A stretch of 64,000 nucleotides of DNA from Pedobacter aquatilis (GCF_030409415.1 NZ_JAUFPW010000029.1:1-64000); one strand, 5' to 3'; shown: positions 50,962-61,349, counted from the first letter of the stretch. Notes: generated by a model from the letters alone, not told the origin. Made by a program: numbers and translations.

Positions 50962-51864
50962 TTGGCAGCAAGCAGAGCAAAGTATTTTATCGCCGGCATT
51001 ATTCCCTATATCATATGGGGAACAATGTCGGTTCCATTGCGTAATATAAAAGGTTTTCCTCCCCAGGAAATATTGTATTATCGTCTTTTCATTTCTATAG
51101 TTGTTGTTTGGAGTACGATTGCATTCTTCAGAAGAAAGGCTTTGGCAAGTGACTTAAAATACTTAAAATCTATTTCAGCTAAGGAGAAATCGAAATTATT
51201 ATTACTTACCTTCCTATCAGCAGTTCTAATTACCGGAAATTGGTTCACATATATCTACGCCGTAAATAGCGTTAGTTTAAAATCGGCAGCCTTTGCCTAC
51301 ATGGTTTGCCCCTTGCTTACCGCTTTGTGTGGTTTTATAATCCTTAAAGAACAATTATCAAAGGCAAAGATTACTGCATTACTTGTAGCTTTTATAAGCA
51401 TTGCTTTGTTGGCTACAGGTTCCTTACACGAGGTTTTATGGGCTGTTGTCATTGCATCATTTTATGCTTTGTATGTAATTGTATTAAAAGTAATTAAGCA
51501 TATCGACAAGTTTAATTTTTTAGGTGTACAATTAATCATTTCTGGATTGTTGTTGCTGCCTATGTATTTAACAAGCGCAGCGCCTTTCCCAACGGATACT
51601 TTTTTCTGGGCGCACATTTTTTTAATTGCCATAATATTTACCATTATTCCACTTTTCCTTAATTCTTATGCACTTTTAGGAATGCCCTCATCAGCACTTG
51701 GTATTTTAATCTACCTGAATCCAATTGTAGCATTTGCGGTCGCTTTTTTCTATTTTAAGGAGAAAATTGATGTGCATCAGCTTTTTGCTTATTTGCTTTT
51801 GCTATTGTCGATAGTTATTTTTAATGCTCAATTGATGAAAGGTTTGATTTTTAAAAAGCAGTAA
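50962..51864 (+). CDS. EamA/DMT-family transporter (RarD-like)
   Basis: A 300-aa protein with about ten membrane helices in the DMT arrangement of two repeats. The N-terminus IIPYIIWGTMSVPLRN and PPQEILYYRLFISI fit the RarD group. Residues NWFTYIYAVN and YLNPIVAFAVAFFYFKE are typical. The start is a TTG at 50962, since the first in-frame ATG falls inside the first helix. It begins 2 nt after ridA. The substrate (possibly a metabolite or amino acid) cannot be told. Confidence 0.88.
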   Translation: MAASRAKYFIAGIIPYIIWGTMSVPLRNIKGFPPQEILYYRLFISIVVVWSTIAFFRRKALASDLKYLKSISAKEKSKLLLLTFLSAVLITGNWFTYIYAVNSVSLKSAAFAYMVCPLLTALCGFIILKEQLSKAKITALLVAFISIALLATGSLHEVLWAVVIASFYALYVIVLKVIKHIDKFNFLGVQLIISGLLLLPMYLTSAAPFPTDTFFWAHIFLIAIIFTIIPLFLNSYALLGMPSSALGILIYLNPIVAFAVAFFYFKEKIDVHQLFAYLLLLLSIVIFNAQLMKGLIFKKQ

Positions 51865-51869
51865 ATATT

Positions 51870-53975
51870 TTGTTTAACTCGATTTTAGATACCCCTGTTG
51901 AGTTTATAAAAGGCGTTGGCCCAAGTCGTGCTGATGTGCTTAAAAAGGATTTAGGCCTGTTTACTTTTCAGGATATGCTCTCGCATTATCCCTTCAGATA
52001 TATTGATAGAACGAAGTATCATAAAATCAATCAAATCAACCTTGATTCGCAACACATTCAAATCATTGGACGTATTGTAAGCAAAAAAGTTGTTGGCGAA
52101 AAGCGTACAAAGCGTATTGTTGCTGTTTTTAAAGATGAAACCGGATTGATGGAACTGGTTTGGTTTCAAAGCCTAAAATGGGTTGAGGAAAACATTTTAG
52201 TTGGTGCCGCCTACGTAGCATTTGGTAAGCCAACTATGTTCAATAATACATTTAGCATTTCGCATCCCGAGATGGAATTGTACCAAAGTAAAGTGGCAGG
52301 TAGAGGAAACCAGACTTTACAACCAGTATACAATTCAACCGAAAAGCTTAAAAAATTCAATCTGGATTCGAAAGGCTTACAGCGTTTAATAGCCGGTTTG
52401 CTTGACCAAGTTATTCCCCAGGTAGTTGAAAATCTTCCACCATATATTTTATCAAAATATCAACTTCCAGATAGGCGAATAGCTTTATTGAATATTCATT
52501 TTCCTAAAAATCAAACAGACTTAAATGCTGCGGAAAGAAGGTTGAAATTCGAAGAATTATTTTTTATTCAGCTTCAACTCCTGCACAATAAGCAACTCAG
52601 ACAATTAAAATTTAAAGGTGTTTTATTTGATAAGGTTGGCGATAAGGTTACTCGGTTCTACAATGAATTTCTACCCTTCGAATTAACCAATGCCCAAAAG
52701 CGGGTTGTAAAAGAAATCCGTTTGGATACCCAGAGAGGCGTTCAAATGAACAGGCTTGTACAAGGCGATGTGGGTAGCGGAAAAACTGCTGTAGCTTTGA
52801 TGAGTATGCTTCTGGCTAATGATAACGGCTACCAAGCTTGTATGATGGCGCCTACTGAAATTTTAGCACGACAACATTATGCTTCTATTACCGATTTGGT
52901 AAGCGATGATTTGGTTAAAGTTGCCATCTTAACAGGAAATACCAAGAAGAAAGAAAGAACGATGCTCCATGAGCAGCTGGAAAACGGTGAAATCGATATT
53001 TTAATCGGAACACATGCGCTTATTGAAGATAAGGTTCAGTTTAAAAATTTAGGTTTAGTCGTAATTGATGAGCAACATCGTTTTGGTGTAGAACAAAGAG
53101 CTAAATTATGGCGTAAAAATGTTATTCCACCGCATATTCTTGTAATGACGGCAACTCCAATTCCGCGTACCTTGGCCATGACTTTGTATGGCGATTTGGA
53201 TGTTTCGCAAATTGATGAATTACCAGCCGGAAGAAAACCGATTGAAACCAGGCATTTATTTGAAGGTCAGCGTTTGCGAATGTTTGGTTTTATGAAACAG
53301 GAGATAGCCAAAGGTAGACAGGTTTACATTGTTTATCCACTAATAAAGGAAAGCGAAAAATTAGATTTGTTGCACTTGGAAGCGGGTATAGAACAATTAA
53401 GCTATCAATTTCCACGACCAGATTATCAGATTAGTATTGTACATGGTAAAATGCCAAATGCTGATAAACAATTCGAAATGCAGCAATTTATTGATGGTAA
53501 AAGCCAAATTATGGTGGCGACAACCGTGATAGAAGTAGGTGTGAATGTGCCAAATGCATCGGTTATGGTCATCGAAAATGCCGAACGTTTTGGTTTATCT
53601 CAATTGCACCAGCTTCGTGGTCGTGTTGGAAGGGGAGCAGAACAATCTTTTTGTATTTTAATGAGCAGTAACAAACTCAGTAAGGAAGGAAAAATCAGGT
53701 TAGAAACAATGGTTCGTACCAATAATGGCTTTGAAATTTCTGAAATAGATTTGCAATTACGCGGACCAGGCGACATTACCGGAACCCAGCAAAGTGGTGT
53801 ACTCGATTTAAAACTTGCCGATTTGGCAAAAGACCAGGCAATATTATCCGAAGCAAGAAACACTGTAATTTCAATCTTTGAAAACGATCCTCAATTAGAA
53901 AAACCAGAACATGCATCGCTAAAAGCACATTTACGAAAGTTAGAAAGGGGAATATCATTTGACAAGATTTCCTAA
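51870..53975 (+). CDS. recG: ATP-dependent DNA helicase RecG
   Basis: A 701-aa helicase that remodels stalled replication forks and Holliday junctions. The wedge/OB-fold domain (about 1-200) contains GVGPSRADVLKKDLG. The helicase part has Walker A GDVGSGKT, the RecG-type DEQH motif VIDEQHRFGVEQR, TATPIPRTLAMT and the C-terminal QLRGRVGRG motif, followed by the wedge-hairpin. The start is TTG at 51870, five bases after the EamA stop, and MFNSILDTPVEF matches the family start. No better ATG exists. Completes the small ORF-ridA-EamA-recG unit. Confidence 0.95.
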   Translation: MFNSILDTPVEFIKGVGPSRADVLKKDLGLFTFQDMLSHYPFRYIDRTKYHKINQINLDSQHIQIIGRIVSKKVVGEKRTKRIVAVFKDETGLMELVWFQSLKWVEENILVGAAYVAFGKPTMFNNTFSISHPEMELYQSKVAGRGNQTLQPVYNSTEKLKKFNLDSKGLQRLIAGLLDQVIPQVVENLPPYILSKYQLPDRRIALLNIHFPKNQTDLNAAERRLKFEELFFIQLQLLHNKQLRQLKFKGVLFDKVGDKVTRFYNEFLPFELTNAQKRVVKEIRLDTQRGVQMNRLVQGDVGSGKTAVALMSMLLANDNGYQACMMAPTEILARQHYASITDLVSDDLVKVAILTGNTKKKERTMLHEQLENGEIDILIGTHALIEDKVQFKNLGLVVIDEQHRFGVEQRAKLWRKNVIPPHILVMTATPIPRTLAMTLYGDLDVSQIDELPAGRKPIETRHLFEGQRLRMFGFMKQEIAKGRQVYIVYPLIKESEKLDLLHLEAGIEQLSYQFPRPDYQISIVHGKMPNADKQFEMQQFIDGKSQIMVATTVIEVGVNVPNASVMVIENAERFGLSQLHQLRGRVGRGAEQSFCILMSSNKLSKEGKIRLETMVRTNNGFEISEIDLQLRGPGDITGTQQSGVLDLKLADLAKDQAILSEARNTVISIFENDPQLEKPEHASLKAHLRKLERGISFDKIS

Positions 53976-54061
53976 TATCATTTATCGGTAAATTACCATC
54001 GTATATCAAAATCTAATGCAATTTTAATTTCTCAAAACGTAGTTTTACATAAAAATTTTTA

Positions 54062-55349
54062 ATGGCAGATTCAGACCCCAATCCCGTTACTGTAAAACCC
54101 GATACATTCGCAGCATTACGTTATAAGGAATTTCGTTCTTTTTTAGGCATGCGCTTCTTCTTTACACTTGCTTACCAAATGCAGGCGGTAGTAATTGCCT
54201 ATCACATCTACGATCTAACACACGATCCTTTAAAACTTGGTTTGGTAGGGCTTTGCGAAGTAATTCCAGCAATTTGTATAGCCCTTTACGGAGGTTACAT
54301 TGCCGATAAAAGTGAAAAAAGGGGTCTGTTAATTAAAATTTTCTCTGGTGTTTGGTTCGTTTCAGTACTCATGTTAATCATCACCAGTAAGTACCTCCAT
54401 TTAAAAGAAGATGCTATCGTTTTAATAATGTACGGTCTGGTTTTCTGCATCGGGATTGCAAGAGGCTTTTTTGGTCCAGCAACATTCTCCCTAATGTCTA
54501 AAATTGTCCCTAGAGAACTGTATCCAAATGCAAGTACCTGGAGTACGAGCAGTTTTCAATTGGCAACTGTTATCGGGCCATCTTTGGGTGGTTTGGTTAA
54601 TTGGCTTTGGGGCATTACGGCAGCTTACAGCGTAATTGTAGCGTTTGTCAGTATCGCTTTAATCTGTATCTTAACCTTTAAAAAGCATGAGGCAACATAC
54701 TTACCAACTCAAAATATTTTCAATAGTTTAAAAGAGGGCATTCAGTTTGTTTTTAAAACCAAAATGATGGTTTGGGCCATGAGTTTAGATTTATTCTCAG
54801 TATTTTTTGGAGGAGCAGTGGCGTTATTACCAATTTTTGCGAAAGATGTTTTCCATCTTGGTTCTTTTGGTTTGGGTATGATGAGGGGCGCTGCATCTCT
54901 TGGTGCGGTAATTACCATGTTGGCAATGACACGCTTTTCCCCGATGGGAAAACCTTGGCGCAATTTACTGATTGCCGTCACAGGTTTTGGCTTAAGTATA
55001 GTTTGTTACGGATTATCAAGAAACTTCTACTTAACCCTGTTTTTCCTTTTCCTTGAGGGTTCTTTTGATAGTGTAAGTGTTCGTTCTTATCCGCCAAACC
55101 ATTATGCAGTTACTCACGCCAGATGAAATGCGTGGACGAGTATCTGCTGTAAACAGTATGTTTATTGGTTCATCAAACGAAATTGGCGAATTTGAATCCG
55201 GTTTAACGGCTAAATATATGCGGCTCGTTCCTGCCGTTGTATTTGGCGGGAGTATGACTATCGCGATTGCCTTTGTAACCTGGCTAAAAACAAAACCACT
55301 TACAAAGCTGAGTTTGCAAGATATCAACGAGCAAACCGCTAAAGGTTAG
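54062..55349 (+). pseudogene. MFS transporter interrupted by a single-base frameshift
   Basis: The first frame (54062-55126) gives an MFS_3-type transporter of 354 aa (AALRYKEFRSFLGMRFFFTLAY start, ten helices) that ends abruptly in SVRSYPPNHYAVTHAR. The family continues in frame +1 from about 55077 with LIRQTIMQLLTPDEMRGRVS, then SMFIGSSNEIGEFESG, and ends at 55349. Removing one T at 55080/55081 restores FDSVSVVLIRQTIMQ, giving 428 aa, a normal length. The EntS/MFS_3 group exports drugs or siderophores. Either the gene is a recent pseudogene or the base is a sequencing error. See the finding. Confidence 0.82.
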
Positions 55350-55382
55350 GTGTTTAGGTTTTTTCTTCGGGTGTGAATGGTT

Positions 55383-55576
55383 AGCTAAGCCTAAATACTA
55401 AATCTTCGTTTTACTTATTTCCGGCCTAACATCCCGAAACTTCAGGATTCAGCAGGCGTTTTTTGTTTTTTCACTAGCTTTTATTTTTTCATTTGTGTTC
55501 AAGCTAGCTTCGCTGGTCTTTTTGACGTCAAAAAGAAAAAAGCCTGTCTGGCTAAGACTTTTAAAAAATAGATATC
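55383..55576. repeat. Dispersed ~180-bp imperfect repeat, copy 2
   Basis: The counterpart of 3091-3264. It carries CTAAGCCTAA, AAATCTTCGTT, CGGCCTAACA, then a T-rich middle and the AAAAGAAAAA-AGCCTGTCTGGCTAAGAC block. It occupies much of the 457-nt gap between the MFS gene and the PLDc_N gene; the rest of this gap (to 55806) shows nothing convincing. Confidence 0.6.
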
Positions 55577-55806
55577 AGGTAATCAAATATTTAGAAAAGC
55601 AGAAAGACTGCTAAAATTTGAGCATCTTCCTGCCTTCCTCCAATCTTTTTGTTTTCGTCAACACAATTCTTAAGCAACTGCAACAAAAAGTATTTCCGTA
55701 CAGTCAGGTTTATTTAACCAAAACTTGTGCTACTATTAGTGTCCAATCGCCTATAAAAACCTGCAAAATCTGCGTTTCTTATCAATTTAAAGCTGCGGGA
55801 AAACGA

Positions 55807-56025
55807 TTAAAACTTCCTGTTTTTACCCCAGATTAAATAAACTATCGAGCCTAAAAACGGTGCCATAACGATAATTATAAACCACAAAACCTTAACGGTA
55901 AAGTTCATTCCAGTATTTCTTGAGATATGATAAAGCGCTACAAGAATCAATATCAGCCATAAAATAGCCGGAATAATAATAAACAACGCAATTTGGTTGC
56001 TGTTAACATTGGTTTGTAATAGCAT
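55807..56025 (-). CDS. PLDc_N domain small membrane protein
   Basis: A 72-aa protein with two membrane helices joined by a short loop. It fits PLDc_N, the N-terminal domain of cardiolipin synthases, in the typical form P-x-I-x-W-x(n)-LYHISRNTG, then FIIIVMAPFLGSIVYLIWGK. Stand-alone versions are common in Bacteroidota and their role is unclear. It starts 14 nt downstream of the ABC exporter on the same strand. Confidence 0.83.
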   Translation of the reverse strand: MLLQTNVNSNQIALFIIIPAILWLILILVALYHISRNTGMNFTVKVLWFIIIVMAPFLGSIVYLIWGKNRKF

Positions 56026-56039
56026 AATAGAAAGATATA

Positions 56040-57791
56040 TTATGCTTCAACAATTCTCTCGCCAATTTGTTGACGCCACATGGCTTGATACAAACCATTT
56101 TGAGCAATTAATGCTTCGTGCGAACCTTGTTCTATGATTTGGCCTTTCTCTAAAACGTAAATTACGTCAGCATGCTTAATGGTTGATAAACGGTGTGCAA
56201 TTAGAATGGTAATGTGGTCAGTTAAATCCGATACATTTCTAATCGTTTTGGTAATTTCCTCTTCGGTTATCGAATCTAACGAAGAAGTTGCTTCATCAAA
56301 AACCAAAATATCTGGTTGTCTTAGTAAGGCTCTCGCAATAGATAAACGCTGTTTTTCACCGCCTGAAACTTTTACACCACCTTCACCAATTAACGAGTCT
56401 AAACCTTTATCAGCCCTAGCTAAAAGCGTTTGGCAAGCTGCCTGATTTAAAACTTTAAAGCATTCTTCATCAGTAGCTGTCGGGTTTACAAAAAGTAAAT
56501 TTTCTCTAATCGTTCCTGAGAAAAGTTGTGTGTCTTGCGTTACGAAGCCTATTTTTTCACGTAAAACATCCAAATCAATATCATGGCTTGTAATACCATT
56601 ATATAAAATTTCTCCTGCTTTAGCCGGATATAAACCAACAAGTAACTTAACCAACGTAGATTTTCCTGCTCCGGACGGACCAACAAAGGCAATAGTTTGT
56701 CCGTTATGTGTTGAGAAAGAAATATTTTCCAAAGCATTTCTGTTTGCCGTTTGGTGCTTAAAGCCTACAGCGTTGAAAGTTAAATCCTTAATCTTTTGAA
56801 TAGATTTCGGGTTTGCTGGTTTTTTATCAATCGGTGTGCTTAAAATCTTCTTAAAGTTACCTAATGAAACCTCAGCTTCCCGCCAGGTTAAAATTACATT
56901 ACCCAATTCTTGTAATGGTCCGAAAAGGAAGAATGAATAAAACAGAAATGAAAAGTATTGTCCGGCAGATATCGTATTATCAAAAATTAAGAGCAACAAA
57001 ACCAAAACCATTGTACTTCTAACCAGGTTTACAGTTGTTCCCTGCACAAAACTCATGCTTCGAACGTATTTAACTTTTTTAAGTTCTAAGCCTAAAATTT
57101 TGTAGGTAGTTTTATTTAACCTTTCAATTTCCTGGTCGGCTAAACCTAAACTTTTTACGAGTTCGATGTTTCTTAGCGATTCTGTTGTCGAGCCAGCCAA
57201 AGCCGTAGTTTCACCAACAATTGAGCGTTGTATGGTTTTAATCTTTCTACTTAAAAACCAGCTTACAAAGCTGATGATTGGAATTGCCGAAAAATAAACC
57301 AAAGTAACCTTATAACTTACCGAAACCGAGTAAACGATAACGAAAATCATCCCGATTAAGCTTACAAAAAGAATGCTGATAAATGCGGTGATAAACTTTT
57401 CGGAATCTAAACGTACTTTTTGTAAGATACCAAGCGTTTCGCCACTTCGCTGATCTTCAAAAACCTGATAGGGTAATTTTAGCGAATGCTGCAAGCCATC
57501 AGCATACATTTTTGCGCCAACTTTTTGAACAATTACACTGGTAAAGTAATCCTGAAAGTTTTTAGCAATTCGCGAAATCATTGCCGCACCAATGGCTAAA
57601 CCGATTAAGCCTAAAGAACCCCATAAATACTGACTGTATGTGAGCTTATCTTTTTTATTGATGAAGTTATCTAAAATGCGCCCGGTTATATATGGATCGA
57701 GTAGCGAAAAGCCAATATTTATACCCGCCAATAACAGCGCCAAAGCCACTATCCATTTATGGCTTTTTAGGTAGTTAAGTAATAATCCCAT
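56040..57791 (-). CDS. ABC exporter (permease plus ATPase)
   Basis: A 583-aa half-size exporter starting MGLLLNYLKSHKW. Six membrane helices precede the ATPase domain with Walker A GPSGAGKST, signature VSGGEKQRLS, Walker B ILVFDEATSSLD and the His switch ILIAHRLST. The frame is open to an ATG at 57848, but that start would sit inside the terminator hairpin of the upstream gene. The ATG at 57791 has a -7 element 24 nt upstream. The substrate is unknown: lipid or drug export is the family norm. Confidence 0.9.
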   Translation of the reverse strand: MGLLLNYLKSHKWIVALALLLAGINIGFSLLDPYITGRILDNFINKKDKLTYSQYLWGSLGLIGLAIGAAMISRIAKNFQDYFTSVIVQKVGAKMYADGLQHSLKLPYQVFEDQRSGETLGILQKVRLDSEKFITAFISILFVSLIGMIFVIVYSVSVSYKVTLVYFSAIPIISFVSWFLSRKIKTIQRSIVGETTALAGSTTESLRNIELVKSLGLADQEIERLNKTTYKILGLELKKVKYVRSMSFVQGTTVNLVRSTMVLVLLLLIFDNTISAGQYFSFLFYSFFLFGPLQELGNVILTWREAEVSLGNFKKILSTPIDKKPANPKSIQKIKDLTFNAVGFKHQTANRNALENISFSTHNGQTIAFVGPSGAGKSTLVKLLVGLYPAKAGEILYNGITSHDIDLDVLREKIGFVTQDTQLFSGTIRENLLFVNPTATDEECFKVLNQAACQTLLARADKGLDSLIGEGGVKVSGGEKQRLSIARALLRQPDILVFDEATSSLDSITEEEITKTIRNVSDLTDHITILIAHRLSTIKHADVIYVLEKGQIIEQGSHEALIAQNGLYQAMWRQQIGERIVEA

Positions 57792-57814
57792 TAAAGTTTT
57801 GTTGTTTGTAAGTG

Positions 57815-57822
57815 CAAACATA
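57815..57822 (-). promoter_or_regulatory. TAnnTTTG (-7) element of the ABC exporter
   Basis: Minus-strand TATGTTTG, 23 nt before the ATG at 57791 and directly after the terminator at 57822-57859. It predicts a ~20-nt leader. Confidence 0.4.
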
Positions 57823-57859
57823 AAAAAAGGGAACGGATAAAAATCCATTCCCTTTTTTT
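57822..57859 (-). terminator. Terminator between the TonB receptor and the ABC exporter
   Basis: On the minus strand AAAAAAAGGGAATGGA pairs with the mirrored TCCGTTCCCTTTTTTT (one G-U) across a short loop, 38 nt after the receptor stop, with A and T runs on both sides. It can work in both directions. Confidence 0.8.
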
Positions 57860-57896
57860 ATGACTTTTTGGAAAGATACACCGTATCTTTCTGTGA

Positions 57897-60800
57897 CTAA
57901 AAGCCGTATCTCAAACCAATTTGTGCTTGCCAAGGATTACCCGTTGGAATTACAATACCAGTATTATTTAAGCGGTAGTTGTAGTTTGAGGTTGCAGCAT
58001 CAAAACCAGTAACCGCGTAAAGTGCTTGTGTACCTAAATTTTCTGATGTACCCCATGTTTTCTTAAATAAGTTGGCTACGTTAAACAAATCACCTGAAAT
58101 TTCAATACTTTGTTTTTTTCTTGAACCAAACTTAAACTCATAAGCTAATCTTAAATCGAAAGTACCATAAAAGCCATTTATACCACCATTACGTTGTGCA
58201 AATGTACCTTCGTATTTGGTGATGTAATCTTTTAAACTTTGACTTGCATCGCCATTGGCCAATAAAGTTTGTAAAGCAGTTCTAAGCGCCGCGGGTACGT
58301 TGCTATTTGTAGGACTAAAGATGTAAGCCAAATCGTTTGTGGCAACAAAATCGCCGTTTGTGTTTCCTCCAGATAATAAACTATATCTGGTGCCACCAAT
58401 ACCTGAGTAGCGAATACCGGCTTTAATGCCATAAAATGATGGCAATGTTCCATAAACAACAACCTTGTTTCTAAATTGGCCGTTAGAATAAGTCATGTTG
58501 TTTAAGTTTCTAGGGTCATCAACCACAGGTAAGGATAAAGTTGCCGAATTGGCTACGTTACCGTTAAATGAAGTATTATCTTTAGCATCGTTCCAGGTAA
58601 AACTTGCCGAAATTTCGCCATCTTTAAAGTATTTCCAGGTAGCATCTACAACCACGGCAAATTGATTAACTTTTCCTTTGCTGTTTAATTCTAATACCCT
58701 ACCAAACGCATTCGTTAAACGGCCTCTTTTCCAGTCTGTAACTCCGTTACTCGCAATAATGCTATTTGCTGGTACATATACTCCTCTGTTTCCTTCGTTT
58801 GATAAGGTAAAGAAAGGATTTGCCACCATGTTTCTATCCACATACATATAGTTATTGCGTGCTAATGTTGCATAACCTGTAATGCCAATACGGATTTTAT
58901 CATTTATTAACTTGTTGTATGATAAGTTGGCTTTATAAACTACAGGCATTTTAGCATCGTCAGCGTATGTATTAATGGTTGGAATTTGTAGTGCTGCTAA
59001 AGTCGGCGCTGTTGCGCTTCCATTTCTGTAACCAATAAAGTTAGGCGTTGGTACACCTGTACCCGTTACGTCAACCGTTGCAAAATGCTTACCATCAAAT
59101 GTTAGGTTATTAATGGTCATGTAGTTATTAATGTCAGAACCAAAAATACCTGCACCTAAGCGAACATAGTCGGTATGTTTTTCATTAACGTCCCAATTAA
59201 ACTGAATACGTGGTTGAATTAAAAATTGTTTTAACTTATGGTCTGTTCTCACACCAATCGCATCAAATAATTGTTGGTTAAGTGGCGAAGTTGGATACTT
59301 ACTAAAGTCTAAACGTAAACCTCCGGTAAAGTCTAAACCTTTACCCAATTTAGTTTGCATTTGACCATAAACTGCTGTATTCCATAAATTACCAATAACA
59401 GTTGGGTCATCAACTAAAGGTACTTCTCTGTAGTAGCTGATAGGAATTAAATTATTAAAATTCTGTAAAGCAGTTTGCCTGTTTCCTGCTGCAACCGTAC
59501 CTGAGGTGTTAAATGTAAAACGACCGTTTACTTCACTACCATACAATGATTTTGCATGGGTGTACATAATGTCTACCCCGAAAGTATATTTGATTTTATC
59601 TGTATTGTAGTAAAAATTATCTACCAATTGGAAAACATTATTGGTAAAACCCTCTTGGCCAAAACGGTGTCCGCCGATTTGAACTGCAGTAGCTAATGTT
59701 GCTCCGGTAGTAGGAGATATAGATTCTAAGTTAGAAACTACAGCTCTTGGTATTGCAAAGCCTAACTCATCATTCTGAGTACTGGCCTGGTAAGTGTACA
59801 AATGCTGCAATTTTAATTCATTGGTAACTTTGCTGCTAATGGTTGAACGTAAGGTAGCCAATAAGCTATTATCAACGTTTTTATCATTACCATAACTTTC
59901 ATAGAAGTTGATAGCCGTATTATCTGCTAATCCTAACGGATTTCTATCGTTGGTATAGTTATCTCTAACGGTTAATAAATTCTTGTCATTAATTTGCCAA
60001 TCTAAACGAAGAAATCCGGCATCTGTTCCTCTTTTTTTTGCGAAAGAACCAAACTGTTGTGTATTAGCCACACCATATTTACTTCTTGCAACAGCTAAGA
60101 AATCGTTTAAAGTATTATTTGTAATATTAAAGCGAGCTACATCAGCATCAGAGTTAATATCTGCAATAATTAATGGGCGAGAATCTCTTTGATGATCCCA
60201 AGCGGCGAAATAATGCAATTTATCTTTAATTATAGGGCCACCCAAGCTAAAACCATACTGATAAGTTGAAAAATCATTTACTCTAGGATTTCCTCTGATG
60301 TCATATTTACTTGCCAAAAAATCAGCACGATTATAAGCAAAAGCACTTCCTGTAACTTCATTTGTACCCGATTTGGTTACCGCACTAATGGTTCCACCAC
60401 CAGAACGACCTAAGCTCACATCATACTGATTGGTTACAACTTTAAATTCTCGCACGCTTTCTATTGAGATTGAGTATGGTGCGCCACTACGACTGGTTGT
60501 GCTACCTGCTGATGTAGGGTTTTTAGCCGTCATACCATCAATGGTAAAATTAGTAGATGAGCCTAACTGACCAGAAATACCACCCGGTCCTGCTAATGGA
60601 GATAAATCCGTTAAACTAGAAAAGTTACGACCATTTACCGGTAAAATATTCATCGTTTTTGATGAAATTTCTGTTGATGCGCCAAATTGTTGTACCTTAT
60701 TTCTTAACGAAGAACCATTGATTTCAACATCGCCAAGGTTTTGAGCTGATTCTTGCATGTTGATGGGTACCACAACCGCATCTCCTTGGTTTAGCATAAA

Positions 60801-61082
60801 ACCGGCTCTGTTTTGCTCCGCGTAACCAATATAAATTGCTTTTATGGTATAAGGGCCACCCAGAGGAAGTTCTTTAAATGTGTATTCTCCCTGTGCGTTT
60901 GATGATGTTCGGGTTGTAAAACCTGTCGAATTGTTTTTAACTTGAACAGAAACACCAGGAATTGGCTGTTTTTTTTCATCGGTAACCTTACCGGAAATTG
61001 AGGCTTGCGTGGTTTGTGCTTTTAGGGAATTTGAAACACAGAAACACAACAATAATACTGCTAAGAGTAAATTTTTGACCAT
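57897..61082 (-). CDS. TonB-dependent receptor with carboxypeptidase-regulatory-like domain (Oar-like)
   Basis: A 1061-aa outer-membrane receptor. Signal peptide (about 1-22, ending LKAQ), a carboxypeptidase-regulatory-like domain (residues 25-110: ASISGKVTDEKKQPIPGVSV and YTFKELPLGG), a plug domain (about 120-240, NFSSLTDLSPLAGPGG), then a large beta-barrel to the C-terminal aromatic residue (QAQIGLRYGF). The absence of a SusD partner and the plug wording (SGTISAVTKSGTNEVTG) resemble Oar/RagA-independent receptors that handle proteins, peptides or siderophores. The ligand is unknown. It is not linked to a SusD gene. Ends before a terminator. Confidence 0.9.
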   Translation of the reverse strand: MVKNLLLAVLLLCFCVSNSLKAQTTQASISGKVTDEKKQPIPGVSVQVKNNSTGFTTRTSSNAQGEYTFKELPLGGPYTIKAIYIGYAEQNRAGFMLNQGDAVVVPINMQESAQNLGDVEINGSSLRNKVQQFGASTEISSKTMNILPVNGRNFSSLTDLSPLAGPGGISGQLGSSTNFTIDGMTAKNPTSAGSTTSRSGAPYSISIESVREFKVVTNQYDVSLGRSGGGTISAVTKSGTNEVTGSAFAYNRADFLASKYDIRGNPRVNDFSTYQYGFSLGGPIIKDKLHYFAAWDHQRDSRPLIIADINSDADVARFNITNNTLNDFLAVARSKYGVANTQQFGSFAKKRGTDAGFLRLDWQINDKNLLTVRDNYTNDRNPLGLADNTAINFYESYGNDKNVDNSLLATLRSTISSKVTNELKLQHLYTYQASTQNDELGFAIPRAVVSNLESISPTTGATLATAVQIGGHRFGQEGFTNNVFQLVDNFYYNTDKIKYTFGVDIMYTHAKSLYGSEVNGRFTFNTSGTVAAGNRQTALQNFNNLIPISYYREVPLVDDPTVIGNLWNTAVYGQMQTKLGKGLDFTGGLRLDFSKYPTSPLNQQLFDAIGVRTDHKLKQFLIQPRIQFNWDVNEKHTDYVRLGAGIFGSDINNYMTINNLTFDGKHFATVDVTGTGVPTPNFIGYRNGSATAPTLAALQIPTINTYADDAKMPVVYKANLSYNKLINDKIRIGITGYATLARNNYMYVDRNMVANPFFTLSNEGNRGVYVPANSIIASNGVTDWKRGRLTNAFGRVLELNSKGKVNQFAVVVDATWKYFKDGEISASFTWNDAKDNTSFNGNVANSATLSLPVVDDPRNLNNMTYSNGQFRNKVVVYGTLPSFYGIKAGIRYSGIGGTRYSLLSGGNTNGDFVATNDLAYIFSPTNSNVPAALRTALQTLLANGDASQSLKDYITKYEGTFAQRNGGINGFYGTFDLRLAYEFKFGSRKKQSIEISGDLFNVANLFKKTWGTSENLGTQALYAVTGFDAATSNYNYRLNNTGIVIPTGNPWQAQIGLRYGF

Positions 61083-61311
61083 GATTAATTTTTTGTGATT
61101 TTATGGTGCAAAGTTGATGTTGTTGTGTTAACTGAAATTAGATTTAGGATTAAGAAATGGTTTAAGAATTATGTAAAAAACTGTTTAATGTTAAAATAAA
61201 ATCACCAAGCTTTCTTAGTTAATACTTAGGTCGGGAGAATTAATCTTCATATTAAACTGATAACGTGTTTACAATATGGTCGGGCTTAATACGCATTTAG
61301 CTCGGGGTTGG

Positions 61312-61349
61312 TTCGGACTTGTGACAATTCGGCCCGAACAAAGTCCGAA
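61312..61349. repeat. Inverted repeat in the TonB-receptor upstream region
   Basis: TTCGGACTT (61312-61320) pairs with AAGTCCGAA (61341-61349); a smaller TTCGG/CCGAA stem sits inside. It lies in the 411-nt gap between the divergent-edge of the TonB receptor (upstream) and the amidohydrolase terminator. The gap holds no gene. GC content here is above the surrounding DNA. A transcription terminator or a dispersed repeat are the options. Confidence 0.4.

Noticed and set aside
55618..55836. 72-aa ORF in the gap after the MFS gene
   Set aside because: TTG start, no recognisable family, overlaps the better supported PLDc_N gene on the other strand.
57792..57848. N-terminal extension of the ABC exporter
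   Set aside because: Encoded by the terminator hairpin and promoter of the spacer; the ATG at 57791 fits the family.
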